From Cryomorphaceae bacterium (GTDB lineage Bacteria; Bacteroidota; Bacteroidia; Flavobacteriales_D; Parvicellaceae): a stretch of 64,000 nucleotides of DNA. The position numbers and the translations under genes are program-made. This document shows positions 20,362 through 29,287 of this stretch, in pieces; position 1 is the stretch's first letter, and each line of letters starts with the position of its first letter. Under the pieces are notes generated by a model. The model was not told where the DNA came from, did no database searches, and worked only from the letters and a program-made list of their open reading frames with translations. The stretch is taken from contig CAJJBV010000003.1 in NCBI GenBank assembly GCA_905182525.1, forward strand, positions 1-64,000. Reading direction: 5' to 3'.

Positions 20362-20782
20362 TGTCCGAACTGGAATGATTGGAACTTAATGGTAAATCAT
20401 TCCAGACATGATTCCCATCCTGTAAAATGCCCATAATCTTCGGTCGCGTCCAACATTTATTTGGTTCCCCACTATTCCAATTTTCAAAAGTAAGAGGCGT
20501 TCCATCTACCCATTTCCAACCGCCAGATGGTTCAGAATAATTAGGGTCGTTAACATCTTGGTATAAGCCAATCCAACTATTAGAATTTAAAATAGAAGCA
20601 TAATGAGATTGCTTTTGAGCGTTATTTATTACCAATAAATCTCCTCCGTTATTTAAACATTTTTGTCTGGCATCTAGCCAATTAAGTCCAGCATTGTGAT
20701 AATAGATATAATGATTTTGATATTCCCCTATGTAGGTAAAGTCTGCAAACTGAGGCGGCTGTTGAGTGGTTGCAGAAAGCAA
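20315..20782 (-). CDS. adhesin segment 8: C-type lectin-like domain 1
   Basis: About 120 residues match CLECT: FTYIGEYQNHYIYYHNAG, LNWLDARQKCLNNGGDLLVI, WIGLYQDVNDPNYSEPSGGW, W(V)DGTPLTFENWNSGEPN and a late WNDL. The EPN plus WND pair is the calcium and mannose-type sugar site of true C-type lectins. A frameshift near 20380 cuts the last strand before the SprB repeat. Confidence 0.8.
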   Translation of the reverse strand: MLSATTQQPPQFADFTYIGEYQNHYIYYHNAGLNWLDARQKCLNNGGDLLVINNAQKQSHYASILNSNSWIGLYQDVNDPNYSEPSGGWKWVDGTPLTFENWNSGEPNKCWTRPKIMGILQDGNHVWNDLPLSSNHSSSDNATRQKRCRYTKCNL

Positions 20783-22616
20783 AGCTGGTTCGCTTATGGT
20801 TACAGTTCCCTGTAGACTGGCAATTGTTATTTGCAGTGACAGTTACTGAATAATTTCCTGGAGATAAGTTACTGGCAGTTGCTGTAGTTTGGCCATCGCT
20901 CCATAAATAACTATTTGTAGAATTCCCGCCTACAACAGTGGCTGTTCCATCATTATGTCCATTACATGTTACATTAGTTCCAGAAACTGTAACTACTAAA
21001 GAAGGAGCTATATTTACAGTTATATTATCAGTAGCAGAACATCCGTTATCATCGGTTACAGTTACATCATAGATTCCTGATGTAGTTGCTGTTAAAGTTT
21101 GGTTGGTAGAATTATCGCTCCAAAGGAAAGTATCTCCACTACCAGGGTTTAGCACTATAGAACCATTGTTACATATGGTGGTATCGTTTCCTAAGTCAAT
21201 TACTGGAAGAGCATCAACAGTTACTGTTACAATATCTTGGCAAGTAGTACTTCCACTAGTTACATCTAAAGTATAGGTAGTTGTAGCACTTGGAGAAACT
21301 GTAACTGAAGAAGTAGTTTCGTTATTTGGAGACCACAAATATTGAGCATTATTTTGATTAATAGCATTTAGAGTTATAATATCTCCCTCACAAATACTAG
21401 TGTCACTTTGGACAATTTCACCAACTAAAAGATCTAAGTGTACAGAATCTTGAGCAGTACATCCATTGGCATCAGTTCCAGTAACTGTATAGGTAGCACT
21501 ATTGCTTACTAAAAGTGTTTGATTGGTAGAACCATCATTCCATAAATAAGATGCAAAGCCAGTTCCAGCATCTAATGTTTGAGAAGAATTGTCACAAATT
21601 AGTAAAGTATCATCTCCAAGGTTTAAGGTAGGTGCAGAATGAATGGTAATATTTAAAGGTTGTGGGCAGGCTGTTGATGTTGGAGAGTTAAATATTCTTA
21701 CATGTCCAGCATTTGATCCATTTCCATCGTTAGTCGGAGCTCCAATAGCCAATCTATCTCCAGCAGCATTCATAGAAACAGAGTAGCCACTTTCGTCACT
21801 AGCTGCTTCACCATCAATATCAGCTCCTAATTGTGTCCAAGCAGTTCCATTCCAATCGTATATTCTTACATGACCAGCATTTGATCCATTTCCATCGTTA
21901 GTCCGAGCTCCAATAGCCAATCTATCTCCAGCAGCATTCATAGAAACAGAGTAGCCACTTTCGTCACTAGCTGCTTCACCATCAATATCAGCTCCTAATT
22001 GTGTCCAAGCAGTTCCATTCCAATCGTATATTCTCACATGACCAGCATTTGATCCATTTCCATCGTTACTCCAAGCTCCAATAGCCAATCTATCTCCAGC
22101 AGCATTCATAGAAACAGAGCCACTTGCGTCACCAGCTCCTTCACCATCAATATCATTACCTAATTGTAACCAAGCAGTTCCATTCCAATCGTAAATCCTA
22201 ACATGACCAGAACCAGCACTTGATCCATTTCCATCGTTACTCAGAGCTCCAATAGCCAATCTATCTCCAGCAGCATTCATAGAAACAGAGTAGCCACTTG
22301 CGTCACCAGCTGCTTCACCATCAATGTCAGCTCCTAATTGTGTCCAAGCAGTTCCATTCCAATCGTATATTCTTACATGACCAGCATTTGATCCATTTCC
22401 ATCGTTATTCAGAGCTCCAATAGCCAATCTATCTCCAGCAGCATTCATAGAAACAGACCATCCACTTACGTCACCAGCTGCTTCACCATCAATGTCAGTT
22501 CCTAATTGTATCCAAGCAGTTCCATTCCAGTCGTATATTCTCACATGACCAGCATTTGATCCATTTCCATCGTTATTCCGAGCTCCAATAGCCAATCTAT
22601 CTCCAGCAGCATTCAT
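20682..22616 (-). CDS. adhesin segment 7: FG-GAP array B remainder, Ig-like modules, SprB repeat
   Basis: The 644-residue stretch carries six FG-GAP units, then Ig-like modules (LNLGDDTLLICDN, CQDIVTVTVDALPVIDLGNDT, YLWSPNNETTSSVTVSPSATTTYTL). A SprB repeat follows (VTCNGHNDGTATVVGGNSTNSYLWSDG... split here; NLSPGNYSVTV). A shift near 20812 leads into the first C-type lectin. Confidence 0.75.
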   Translation of the reverse strand: MNAAGDRLAIGARNNDGNGSNAGHVRIYDWNGTAWIQLGTDIDGEAAGDVSGWSVSMNAAGDRLAIGALNNDGNGSNAGHVRIYDWNGTAWTQLGADIDGEAAGDASGYSVSMNAAGDRLAIGALSNDGNGSSAGSGHVRIYDWNGTAWLQLGNDIDGEGAGDASGSVSMNAAGDRLAIGAWSNDGNGSNAGHVRIYDWNGTAWTQLGADIDGEAASDESGYSVSMNAAGDRLAIGARTNDGNGSNAGHVRIYDWNGTAWTQLGADIDGEAASDESGYSVSMNAAGDRLAIGAPTNDGNGSNAGHVRIFNSPTSTACPQPLNITIHSAPTLNLGDDTLLICDNSSQTLDAGTGFASYLWNDGSTNQTLLVSNSATYTVTGTDANGCTAQDSVHLDLLVGEIVQSDTSICEGDIITLNAINQNNAQYLWSPNNETTSSVTVSPSATTTYTLDVTSGSTTCQDIVTVTVDALPVIDLGNDTTICNNGSIVLNPGSGDTFLWSDNSTNQTLTATTSGIYDVTVTDDNGCSATDNITVNIAPSLVVTVSGTNVTCNGHNDGTATVVGGNSTNSYLWSDGQTTATASNLSPGNYSVTVTANNNCQSTGNCNHKRTSFAFCNHSTAASVCRLYLHRGISKSLYLLSQCWT

Positions 22617-23290
22617 AGAAACAGACTATCCACTTTCGTCACCAGCTGCTTCACCATCAATATCATGTCCTAATTGTATCCAAGCAGTTCCATTCCAATC
22701 GTATATTCTTACATGACCAGCATTTGATCCATTTCCATCATTATTCCGAGCTCCAATAGCCAATCTATCTCCAGCAGCATTCATAGAAACAGACCTTCCA
22801 CTTTCGTCACCAGCTGCTTCACCATCAATATCTTGACCTATCTGCTGGAAATTTCCTGAGCTCGCTATCGTATAAGTCACTTGATAATTTCCTGCTATTG
22901 CTGTAGATAAATCTATTTGTCCCGTTGAGGCATCTATCGTTAAACCTCCAGTAGTACTAAACGTACCACCCGAAGCACCTGTAATAGTAGCCACTGGATT
23001 GGTAGTACCTAAACAAAACTCTGTATCACCACCATAATTAAAGTCTGTACTAGGAGTGGTAATAGTCACATCTTGCGTAGAAGTAGCCGAACAATTTGCA
23101 CCAGGTGTCGAATAAGTAATAGTATAAGTTCCTGGTGTAGAAGCATCTAGATCCACTTGTCCAGTTGAAGAATTAATTGATAATCCAGCTGTTGAACTAA
23201 ATACTCCTCCAATAGTTCCACTTATTATTGGAGTTGGGTTAACTGGGTTAGGATCTGAATCATCCGCACAATAACTACTGCCCGAATAAG
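21375..23290 (-). repeat. internal duplication, copy B (about 1.9 kb)
   Basis: This is the partner of the segment at 25105-27020, offset by about 3.73 kb in direct orientation. In copy B the frame is intact at two places where copy A has an extra base (near 26600 and 25232). Confidence 0.9.
21695..22850 (-). repeat. FG-GAP array B, seven units
   Basis: Seven units of the same 56-aa FG-GAP repeat are spaced 168 bp, with one in-frame 171-bp unit that contains a two-residue insertion (SSAGSGHVRIYDW) and a one-residue loss (GSVSMN). The array is near-identical to array A 3.7 kb away and sits between the same flanking modules. Confidence 0.92.
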
Positions 23291-25112
23291 CAAAAGTGGC
23301 ATCTTCTTGTGGGTTTACTGTTACTGTTACCATGTCTGTAGCGCTACATCCATTAGGACCAGAAATATTTGTATTCTCTAGTGTTGTTATTAAAAATGGA
23401 TAGTCTCTAACAAAACTCTGATTTAATCCATCTATATCGTAAGCCTGACCACCAGTATATTCATCATTACCACTACTAACACTATGTAATCTAGAATAAA
23501 TTCCAACACCAGATCCAGATACAAACTCAATAACATACCTTGTGTTTGCTGTTAATGTTAATGTACTATCAAATATGAACTTTGAAGATGGAGCTTGATA
23601 ATTAGTATTTAAAATAGAAGGGTTGGAAGCAGTAGCTAGAATAGTGCCAGTTACCGCATGATTGGTTCCTGTTTCTACATCATTAACATATGTTCTAATA
23701 TTTAAAATAGATCCAGCAATACCATTAGCTAATTGCGCCCCAGATGATCCTCCAATTGCATTTGTTGTTATCGATAATAGAAGAGCATTCGATGAACCTG
23801 TTGTAAAACTTTGACCTTGGAAATTACCACTAGTACCATTCGATGTTTCAAATTGATTTCCAATAGTTGCAATCGTTCCAAAAGGTTCTGTAGCAGTTAA
23901 AACGTAATTAGCAGTAGATGGTGGCGTAAATGGTTCGCCATCTAAAACACCATTATCCCAAATATATGTGATTGCTCCAGATCCAGTTAAAGTAACATCA
24001 GATCCAGCACAAACAGTTTGATCAGCTCCTGCACTTATTATTGGAGGATCTTTAATTGTTACGTTTTGCGTAGAAGTAACCGAACAATTTGCACCAGGTG
24101 TAGTATAAGTAATAGTATAAGTTCCTGGTGTAGAAGCATCTAAATCTATTAAACCAGTGGCTGCAACAATATTTAAACCTGCCGAATTGGCTGTGAACAT
24201 ACCACCCGAAGTTCCCGAAATCGTTGGTGATGGGTCTGAATCGTCCGAACAATAAATTGAGTTTGAATATGCAAAAGTGGCGTCTTCTTGTGGATTTACA
24301 GTTACAGTTACAATATCTTGGCAAGTAGTACTTCCACTAGTTACATCTAAAGTATAAATTGTTGTAGCACTTGGAGATACTGTTATTGAAGAAGTAGTTT
24401 GGTTAGTTGGTGACCAATTGTAGGAATAGTCTGGTGGACTTGAATAAAGATTAGAAATTTCTTGTGTAGTTAAAGCCCTATTCCAATAGCCCAGTTCATC
24501 CATGTATCCGCTAAACAAATACCAGTGTCCATTTCCCATATGGAGTTCTCCAAATGTTAAGTCAGATGAAGAACTATTCATTTGAAAATTAAGCACTTGT
24601 TCTCCAACATTTACTCCGTCTATAAAGTGTCTTAGTGTAGTTCCATCATAGGAAATTACAATATGTTTCCACTCATTGTAATTAATTGAAACAGAAGCAA
24701 AAGTATTTGAATTACTTCCATCAAGCATGTTAGTACTTAGCGTCCCATCATAATCAATCTGATGTCTAAAAACAGACGTTCCGTTTCCGTTCCATCTTCC
24801 CATTATGGTATGTGGTCTATTAGCAAAAGAACCGGGCTTTGTTTTTAAATACACCCAACTAGACATGGTGAAAGCATTATTATTTCCAATTGATGGGTTA
24901 GAAACCACTATTCTATCTTGTGCACTTCCCCAACCTCCGTTAGCATTTACTTGAAAATGAAAAGCACTGTTGTTATTTCCAAATCTATCACTTGTTAAAG
25001 TTGCTCCATTAACAGTTCCATTATTTCCATTACCACTTTCATCATTGGCATTGCCGTCAAAAGACCAAAATCCCACTTTACCATTTTCTAAATCTAAGGA
25101 ACTCAACACCAA
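22626..25112 (-). CDS. adhesin segment 6: LamG domain, Ig-like modules and first FG-GAP unit of array B
   Basis: The 828-residue stretch begins with a LamG_3-type domain (24438-25079; VGFWSFDGNANDESGNGN, EWKHIVISYDG, MDELGYWNRALTTQEIS). Ig-like modules and a choice-of-anchor-like beta domain follow (NQFETSNGTSGNFQGQSFTTGS, VIEFVSGSGVGIYSR). Two more Ig-like modules lead into FG-GAP units. It ends at an in-frame TAG at 22626-22628, where sister units have TGG or TAC. Reading continues in the same frame beyond it. Confidence 0.75.
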   Translation of the reverse strand: MVLSSLDLENGKVGFWSFDGNANDESGNGNNGTVNGATLTSDRFGNNNSAFHFQVNANGGWGSAQDRIVVSNPSIGNNNAFTMSSWVYLKTKPGSFANRPHTIMGRWNGNGTSVFRHQIDYDGTLSTNMLDGSNSNTFASVSINYNEWKHIVISYDGTTLRHFIDGVNVGEQVLNFQMNSSSSDLTFGELHMGNGHWYLFSGYMDELGYWNRALTTQEISNLYSSPPDYSYNWSPTNQTTSSITVSPSATTIYTLDVTSGSTTCQDIVTVTVNPQEDATFAYSNSIYCSDDSDPSPTISGTSGGMFTANSAGLNIVAATGLIDLDASTPGTYTITYTTPGANCSVTSTQNVTIKDPPIISAGADQTVCAGSDVTLTGSGAITYIWDNGVLDGEPFTPPSTANYVLTATEPFGTIATIGNQFETSNGTSGNFQGQSFTTGSSNALLLSITTNAIGGSSGAQLANGIAGSILNIRTYVNDVETGTNHAVTGTILATASNPSILNTNYQAPSSKFIFDSTLTLTANTRYVIEFVSGSGVGIYSRLHSVSSGNDEYTGGQAYDIDGLNQSFVRDYPFLITTLENTNISGPNGCSATDMVTVTVNPQEDATFAYSGSSYCADDSDPNPVNPTPIISGTIGGVFSSTAGLSINSSTGQVDLDASTPGTYTITYSTPGANCSATSTQDVTITTPSTDFNYGGDTEFCLGTTNPVATITGASGGTFSTTGGLTIDASTGQIDLSTAIAGNYQVTYTIASSGNFQQIGQDIDGEAAGDESGRSVSMNAAGDRLAIGARNNDGNGSNAGHVRIYDWNGTAWIQLGHDIDGEAAGDESG

Positions 25113-25131
25113 ACTATCTCCCTCACAAATA

Positions 25132-26091
25132 CTAGTGTCGCTTTGGACAATTTCTCCTACTAAAAGGTCTAAGTGTACAGAATCTTGAGCAGTACATCCA
25201 TTGGCATCGGTTCCAGTAACTGTATAGGTAGCAGCTATTGCTTACTAAAAGTGTTTGATTGGTAGAACCATCATTCCATAAGTAAGAAGCAAAGCCAGTT
25301 CCAGCATCTAATGTTTGGGAAGTATTGTCACAAATTAGTAAAGTATCATCTCCAAGGTTTAAGTTAGGTGCAGCATGAATGGTAATATTTAAAGGTTGTG
25401 GGCAGGCTGTTGATGTTGGAGAGTTAAATATTCTTACATGTCCAGCATTTGATCCATTTCCATCGTTATTCATAGCTCCAATAGCCAATCTATCTCCAGC
25501 AGCATTCATAGAAACAGAAGATCCACTTAAGTCATTAGCTGCTTCACCATCAATGTCAGCTCCTATTTGTATCCAAGCAGTTCCATTCCAGTCGTAAATT
25601 CTTACATGACCAGCATTTGATCCATTTCCATCGTTAGTCCGAGCTCCAATAGCCAATCTATCTCCAGCAGCATTCATAGAAACAGAGTAGCCACTTTCGT
25701 CACCAGCTGCTTCACCATCAATGTCAGTTCCTAATTGTGTCCAAGCAGTTCCATTCCAATCGTATATTCTCACATGACCAGCATTTGATCCATTTCCATC
25801 GTTATTCCGAGCTCCAATAGCCAATCTATCTCCAGCAGCATTCATAGAAACAGAGTAGCCACTTTGGTCACTAGCTGCTTCACCATCAATATCAGTTCCT
25901 AATTGTGTCCAAGCAGTTCCATTCCAATCATATATTCTCACATGACCAGCAATTGATCCATTTCCATCGTTAGTCGGAGCTCCAATAGCCAATCTATCTC
26001 CAGCAGCATTCATAGAAACAGAGTAGCCACTTTCGTCACCAGCTGCTTCACCATCAATATCAGCTCCTAATTGTAGTCCAAGCAGTTCCAT
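25132..26091 (-). CDS. adhesin segment 5: second part of FG-GAP array A and Ig-like module
   Basis: The 319-residue open stretch holds four FG-GAP units, then FNSPTSTACPQPLNITIH and an Ig-like module (LNLGDDTLLICDNTSQTLDAG, YLWNDGSTNQTLLVSN). An extra G near 25232, absent from the matching copy at 21500, throws the end out of frame. The three upstream units (26060-26518) are open in another frame. Confidence 0.75.
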   Translation of the reverse strand: MELLGLQLGADIDGEAAGDESGYSVSMNAAGDRLAIGAPTNDGNGSIAGHVRIYDWNGTAWTQLGTDIDGEAASDQSGYSVSMNAAGDRLAIGARNNDGNGSNAGHVRIYDWNGTAWTQLGTDIDGEAAGDESGYSVSMNAAGDRLAIGARTNDGNGSNAGHVRIYDWNGTAWIQIGADIDGEAANDLSGSSVSMNAAGDRLAIGAMNNDGNGSNAGHVRIFNSPTSTACPQPLNITIHAAPNLNLGDDTLLICDNTSQTLDAGTGFASYLWNDGSTNQTLLVSNSCYLYSYWNRCQWMYCSRFCTLRPFSRRNCPKRH

Positions 26092-26590
26092 TCCAATCGT
26101 ATATTCTTACATGACCAGCATTTGATCCATTTCCATCGTTATTCCGAGCTCCAATAGCCAATCTATCTCCAGCAGCATTCATAGAAACAGACCTTCCACT
26201 TTCGTCACCAGCTGCTTCACCATCAATGTCAGTTCCTAATTGTATCCAAGCAGTTCCATTCCAATCATATATTCTCACATGACCAGCATTTGTTCCATTT
26301 CCATCGTTATTCCGAGCTCCAATAGCCAATCTATCTCCAGCAGCATTCATAGAAACAGACCATCCACTTTCGTCACCAGCTGCTTCACCATCAATATCAG
26401 CTCCTAATTGTATCCAAGCAGTTCCATTCCAATCATAAATTCTTACATGACCAGCATTTGATCCATTTCCATCATTATTCCGAGCTCCAATAGCCAATCT
26501 ATCTCCAGCTGCATTCATAGAAACAGACCTTCCACTTTCGTCACCAGCTGCTTCACCATCAATATCTTGACCTATCTGCTGGAAATTTCC
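25432..26590 (-). repeat. FG-GAP array A, seven 168-bp units
   Basis: Seven units of 56 aa (MNAAGDRLAIGA, NDGNGSNAGHVRIYDW, NGTAWxQLGxDIDGEAAGDESG) are spaced exactly 168 bp, except one of 169 where an extra A near 26075 shifts the frame. This is the FG-GAP_2-type beta-propeller repeat; seven blades would close one integrin-alpha-like propeller. Confidence 0.92.
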
Positions 26591-28985
26591 TGAGCTCGCT
26601 ACTCGTATAAGTCACTTGATAATTTCCTGCTATTGCTGTAGATAAATCTATTTGTCCCGTTGAGGCATCTATCGTTAAACCTCCAGTAGCACTAAACGTA
26701 CCACCCGAAGCACCTGTAATAGTAGCCACTGGATTGGTAGTACCTAAACAAAACTCTGTATCACCACCATAATTAAAGTCTGTACTAGGCGCGGTAATAG
26801 TCACATCTTGCGTAGAAGTAGCCGAACAATTTGCACCAGGTGTCGAATAAGTAATGGTATAAGTTCCTGGTGTAGAAGCATCTAAATCTATTAAACCAGT
26901 GGCTGCAATAATATTTAATCCTGCCGAATTGGCTGTGAACGTACCACCCGAAGTTCCAGAAATCGTTGGTGATGGGTCTGAATCGTCCGCACAATAACTT
27001 GAGTTTGAATATGCAAAAGTGGCGTCTTCTTGTGGATTTACTGTTACTACTACATCGTCAGTTGCTGTACAATTATTGGCACTAGTACCAGTTACTGTGT
27101 AAGTATTTGTTGTTGTTGGTATAAAGGCAACGCCGTCTGAAACTCCATTATTCCAAGTATAACTATTATTTACATTGTTCAAGACCCATTGAACTTCGAT
27201 ATATAATCTTTTCCTTGTACCAACACAAGGGTCTCCAAAAACACCATTACTAGCTGAAATAGTTACATTATTTTGACCTATTAATAATCCCTCAGCTACT
27301 GATTGAGAAGTATTAGAATGGCAAGATCCTACAGAAAAGTTTCCACAACTTCCAGTAGGCAATCCATAACTTGCAAAAACTACATTAGTAAATACCGCTC
27401 CCAATGGGGCAGTTAAAGTGGCTGGATTATCTTCATCGGCAGTAGCGCAAATTGTACCATGTGAATTAGCTCCATTTAAAGTTACAGAATTACCCTCACA
27501 AATAATTTGATCAAATCCTGCAGATACATCAACAGTTTCCTGTGAAATATTTATTTGATCGTCGGCTGTACAATTATTACCATCGGTTATAGTAACCGAA
27601 TAAATTCCAAAAGTTGATACATCTAAAGTTTGATTGGTAGAATTATCGGACCATAAATAGCTATAACCGCTACCTGCGTCTAAAGTTTGAGTTGCCCCCT
27701 GGCAAACAGTGAGGTCAGCTCCTAGGTCTACAGTTGGAGAAGTTGTAATAGTCACATCTTGGTTAGAAGTAGCAGAACAATTTGCACCAGGTGTCGAATA
27801 AGTAATTGTATAAGTTCCTGGTGTAGAAGCATCTAAATCTATTAAACCAGTGGCTGCAATAATATTTAATCCTGCCGAATTGGCTGTGAACGTACCACCC
27901 GCAGTTCCAGAAATCGTTGGTGATGGATCCGAATCGTCCGAACAATAACTTGAGTTTGAATATGCAAAAGTGGCATCTTCTTGTGGATTTACTGTTAAAT
28001 CAACATCATCCGTTGTCAAACATGTCCCAGTCCCATAACTATAGGTAAACGTATACACACCCACTGTACTTACCGTGTATTGACCACCAACTGTTATCCC
28101 ATTACCACTCCACAATCCTGTACCACTTAATCCATTATTAGGACTGTTGCTACCCGTAAATATAATCGTACCTGTATCTATACACACATCGATATCTAGT
28201 CCCGCATTCGCATCCGATGGCGCTACAACCGTAGCTGTTATATCATTCGTATTTACACAACCATTAACATCTGTATAAGTGTAAGTTAATAAAAACACAC
28301 CTAATCCATTCGGGGTATAAACTCCTGCACTCGTTACATGACTACCACTCCATAATCCACCACTGGGACTACCGCTTAAGTTAACAGGTATTGACTGATC
28401 ACACTCCGTAATATCTGAACCCGAATTCACCACAGGTAACCCGTTTACCGTTATATCCCTTGTATCACTATTTACACAACTGTTCCCATCCGTATAAGTG
28501 TACGTCAACGTATGCATTCCAACAACTACTGAACTAGGATCAAAATCCCCTCCAATACTTACTCCACTTCCACTCCATACTCCTCCCAATGGACTCCCTA
28601 ACAAGGTCTGCACACCAGCATCTATGCAAAACGATACATCCAAACCAGCATCTACCACAGGCAACGGATTTACTGTTAAATCAACATCATCTGTTGCAGT
28701 ACAACCATTAGCACCAATTCCTGTAACAGTATAAGTTTTAGCAAAGCTTAGTTGTGAGATTTTGACATTTGAAAGTCCATTCCAATTTGCATTATCAAAA
28801 AGTTGAATGCCAACTAATCCCGTATTTAAATTTCTAAACTCCCATTTATTAATACCAGAAGTTGTTAAACATTCTATATAGTATTGTTTTGAAGAATTAG
28901 CAATATTCATAAAAGCTGCTGAATGATTACCTACAGCATAATTCGCAGTTGTAAAGGTTGAAGTTTGAGGATTCCAAAGTCGCAT
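26559..28985 (-). CDS. adhesin segment 4: Ig-like modules with an embedded SUEL-type lectin
   Basis: The 808-residue open stretch contains a run of T9SS-adhesin Ig-like modules of about 80 aa (VDAGLDVSFC, SGSPSGGLWSGS, YTYTDxNGCVN) and the repeated ATFAYSNSSYC(S/A)DDSDPSPTISG module. A SUEL-type lectin is inserted between two strands of one Ig-like module. It ends in the module that leads into FG-GAP array A, where a single extra C near 26600 shifts the frame. The lead-in at 28986-29287 (SGSGAGTYSWDNGVTDG, NGYGYVKFTYDDGT) is in another frame, joined near 29037. Confidence 0.75.
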   Translation of the reverse strand: MRLWNPQTSTFTTANYAVGNHSAAFMNIANSSKQYYIECLTTSGINKWEFRNLNTGLVGIQLFDNANWNGLSNVKISQLSFAKTYTVTGIGANGCTATDDVDLTVNPLPVVDAGLDVSFCIDAGVQTLLGSPLGGVWSGSGVSIGGDFDPSSVVVGMHTLTYTYTDGNSCVNSDTRDITVNGLPVVNSGSDITECDQSIPVNLSGSPSGGLWSGSHVTSAGVYTPNGLGVFLLTYTYTDVNGCVNTNDITATVVAPSDANAGLDIDVCIDTGTIIFTGSNSPNNGLSGTGLWSGNGITVGGQYTVSTVGVYTFTYSYGTGTCLTTDDVDLTVNPQEDATFAYSNSSYCSDDSDPSPTISGTAGGTFTANSAGLNIIAATGLIDLDASTPGTYTITYSTPGANCSATSNQDVTITTSPTVDLGADLTVCQGATQTLDAGSGYSYLWSDNSTNQTLDVSTFGIYSVTITDGNNCTADDQINISQETVDVSAGFDQIICEGNSVTLNGANSHGTICATADEDNPATLTAPLGAVFTNVVFASYGLPTGSCGNFSVGSCHSNTSQSVAEGLLIGQNNVTISASNGVFGDPCVGTRKRLYIEVQWVLNNVNNSYTWNNGVSDGVAFIPTTTNTYTVTGTSANNCTATDDVVVTVNPQEDATFAYSNSSYCADDSDPSPTISGTSGGTFTANSAGLNIIAATGLIDLDASTPGTYTITYSTPGANCSATSTQDVTITAPSTDFNYGGDTEFCLGTTNPVATITGASGGTFSATGGLTIDASTGQIDLSTAIAGNYQVTYTSSELRKFPADRSRY
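27186..27463 (-). other. SUEL-type galactose/rhamnose-binding lectin domain
   Basis: About 92 residues carry the family order: an early Cys (GTICATADED), VVFASYGLPTGSC, GSCHSNTSQ, then the diagnostic FGDPCVGTRKRLYIEVQW. In sea-urchin egg lectin and fish rhamnose-binding lectins the matching motif is DPCxGTxKYLxVxY. The Cys pattern is conserved. Sugar specificity is inferred from the family only. Confidence 0.75.
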
Positions 28986-29287
28986 TCCTCCATTTCCCCA
29001 AAATCTAAATTCATCTACAGTACCGTCATCGTAGGTGAACTTTCACATACCCATATCCGTTTTGGTTAACATCACTATGATTAATTATTAAGGAAACTAG
29101 TTCAGAAGAATTAACAGCAACATTCTTTGTGGTATTATTTACGTTAGTTGGTCCCCAGGGCAAATCAGAAGCTCCACTATTCATCGATGGTATAAATGCT
29201 ACTCCATCTGTTACACCATTGTCCCATGAATAAGTTCCAGCTCCAGAACCACTTAAAGTTACATTACTTCCTTGACATACTGTTTGA

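Larger units (their letters stand above)
25105..27020 (-). repeat. internal duplication, copy A (about 1.9 kb)
   Basis: The stretch with Ig-like (DDSDP...), Ig-like (STDFNYGGDTEFCLG), seven FG-GAP units, STACPQPLNITIH, Ig-like and IVQSDTSICEGD recurs at 21375-23290 with very high base identity. Small indels separate the copies, and some of them are the frameshifts. Confidence 0.9.

Noticed and set aside
26785-26994. Short Cys/Phe/Tyr-rich minus-strand frames repeated near 26.9, 27.85 and 24.2 kb
   Set aside because: They are shifted readings of the same repeated Ig-like module, which explains their similarity; they are not genes.
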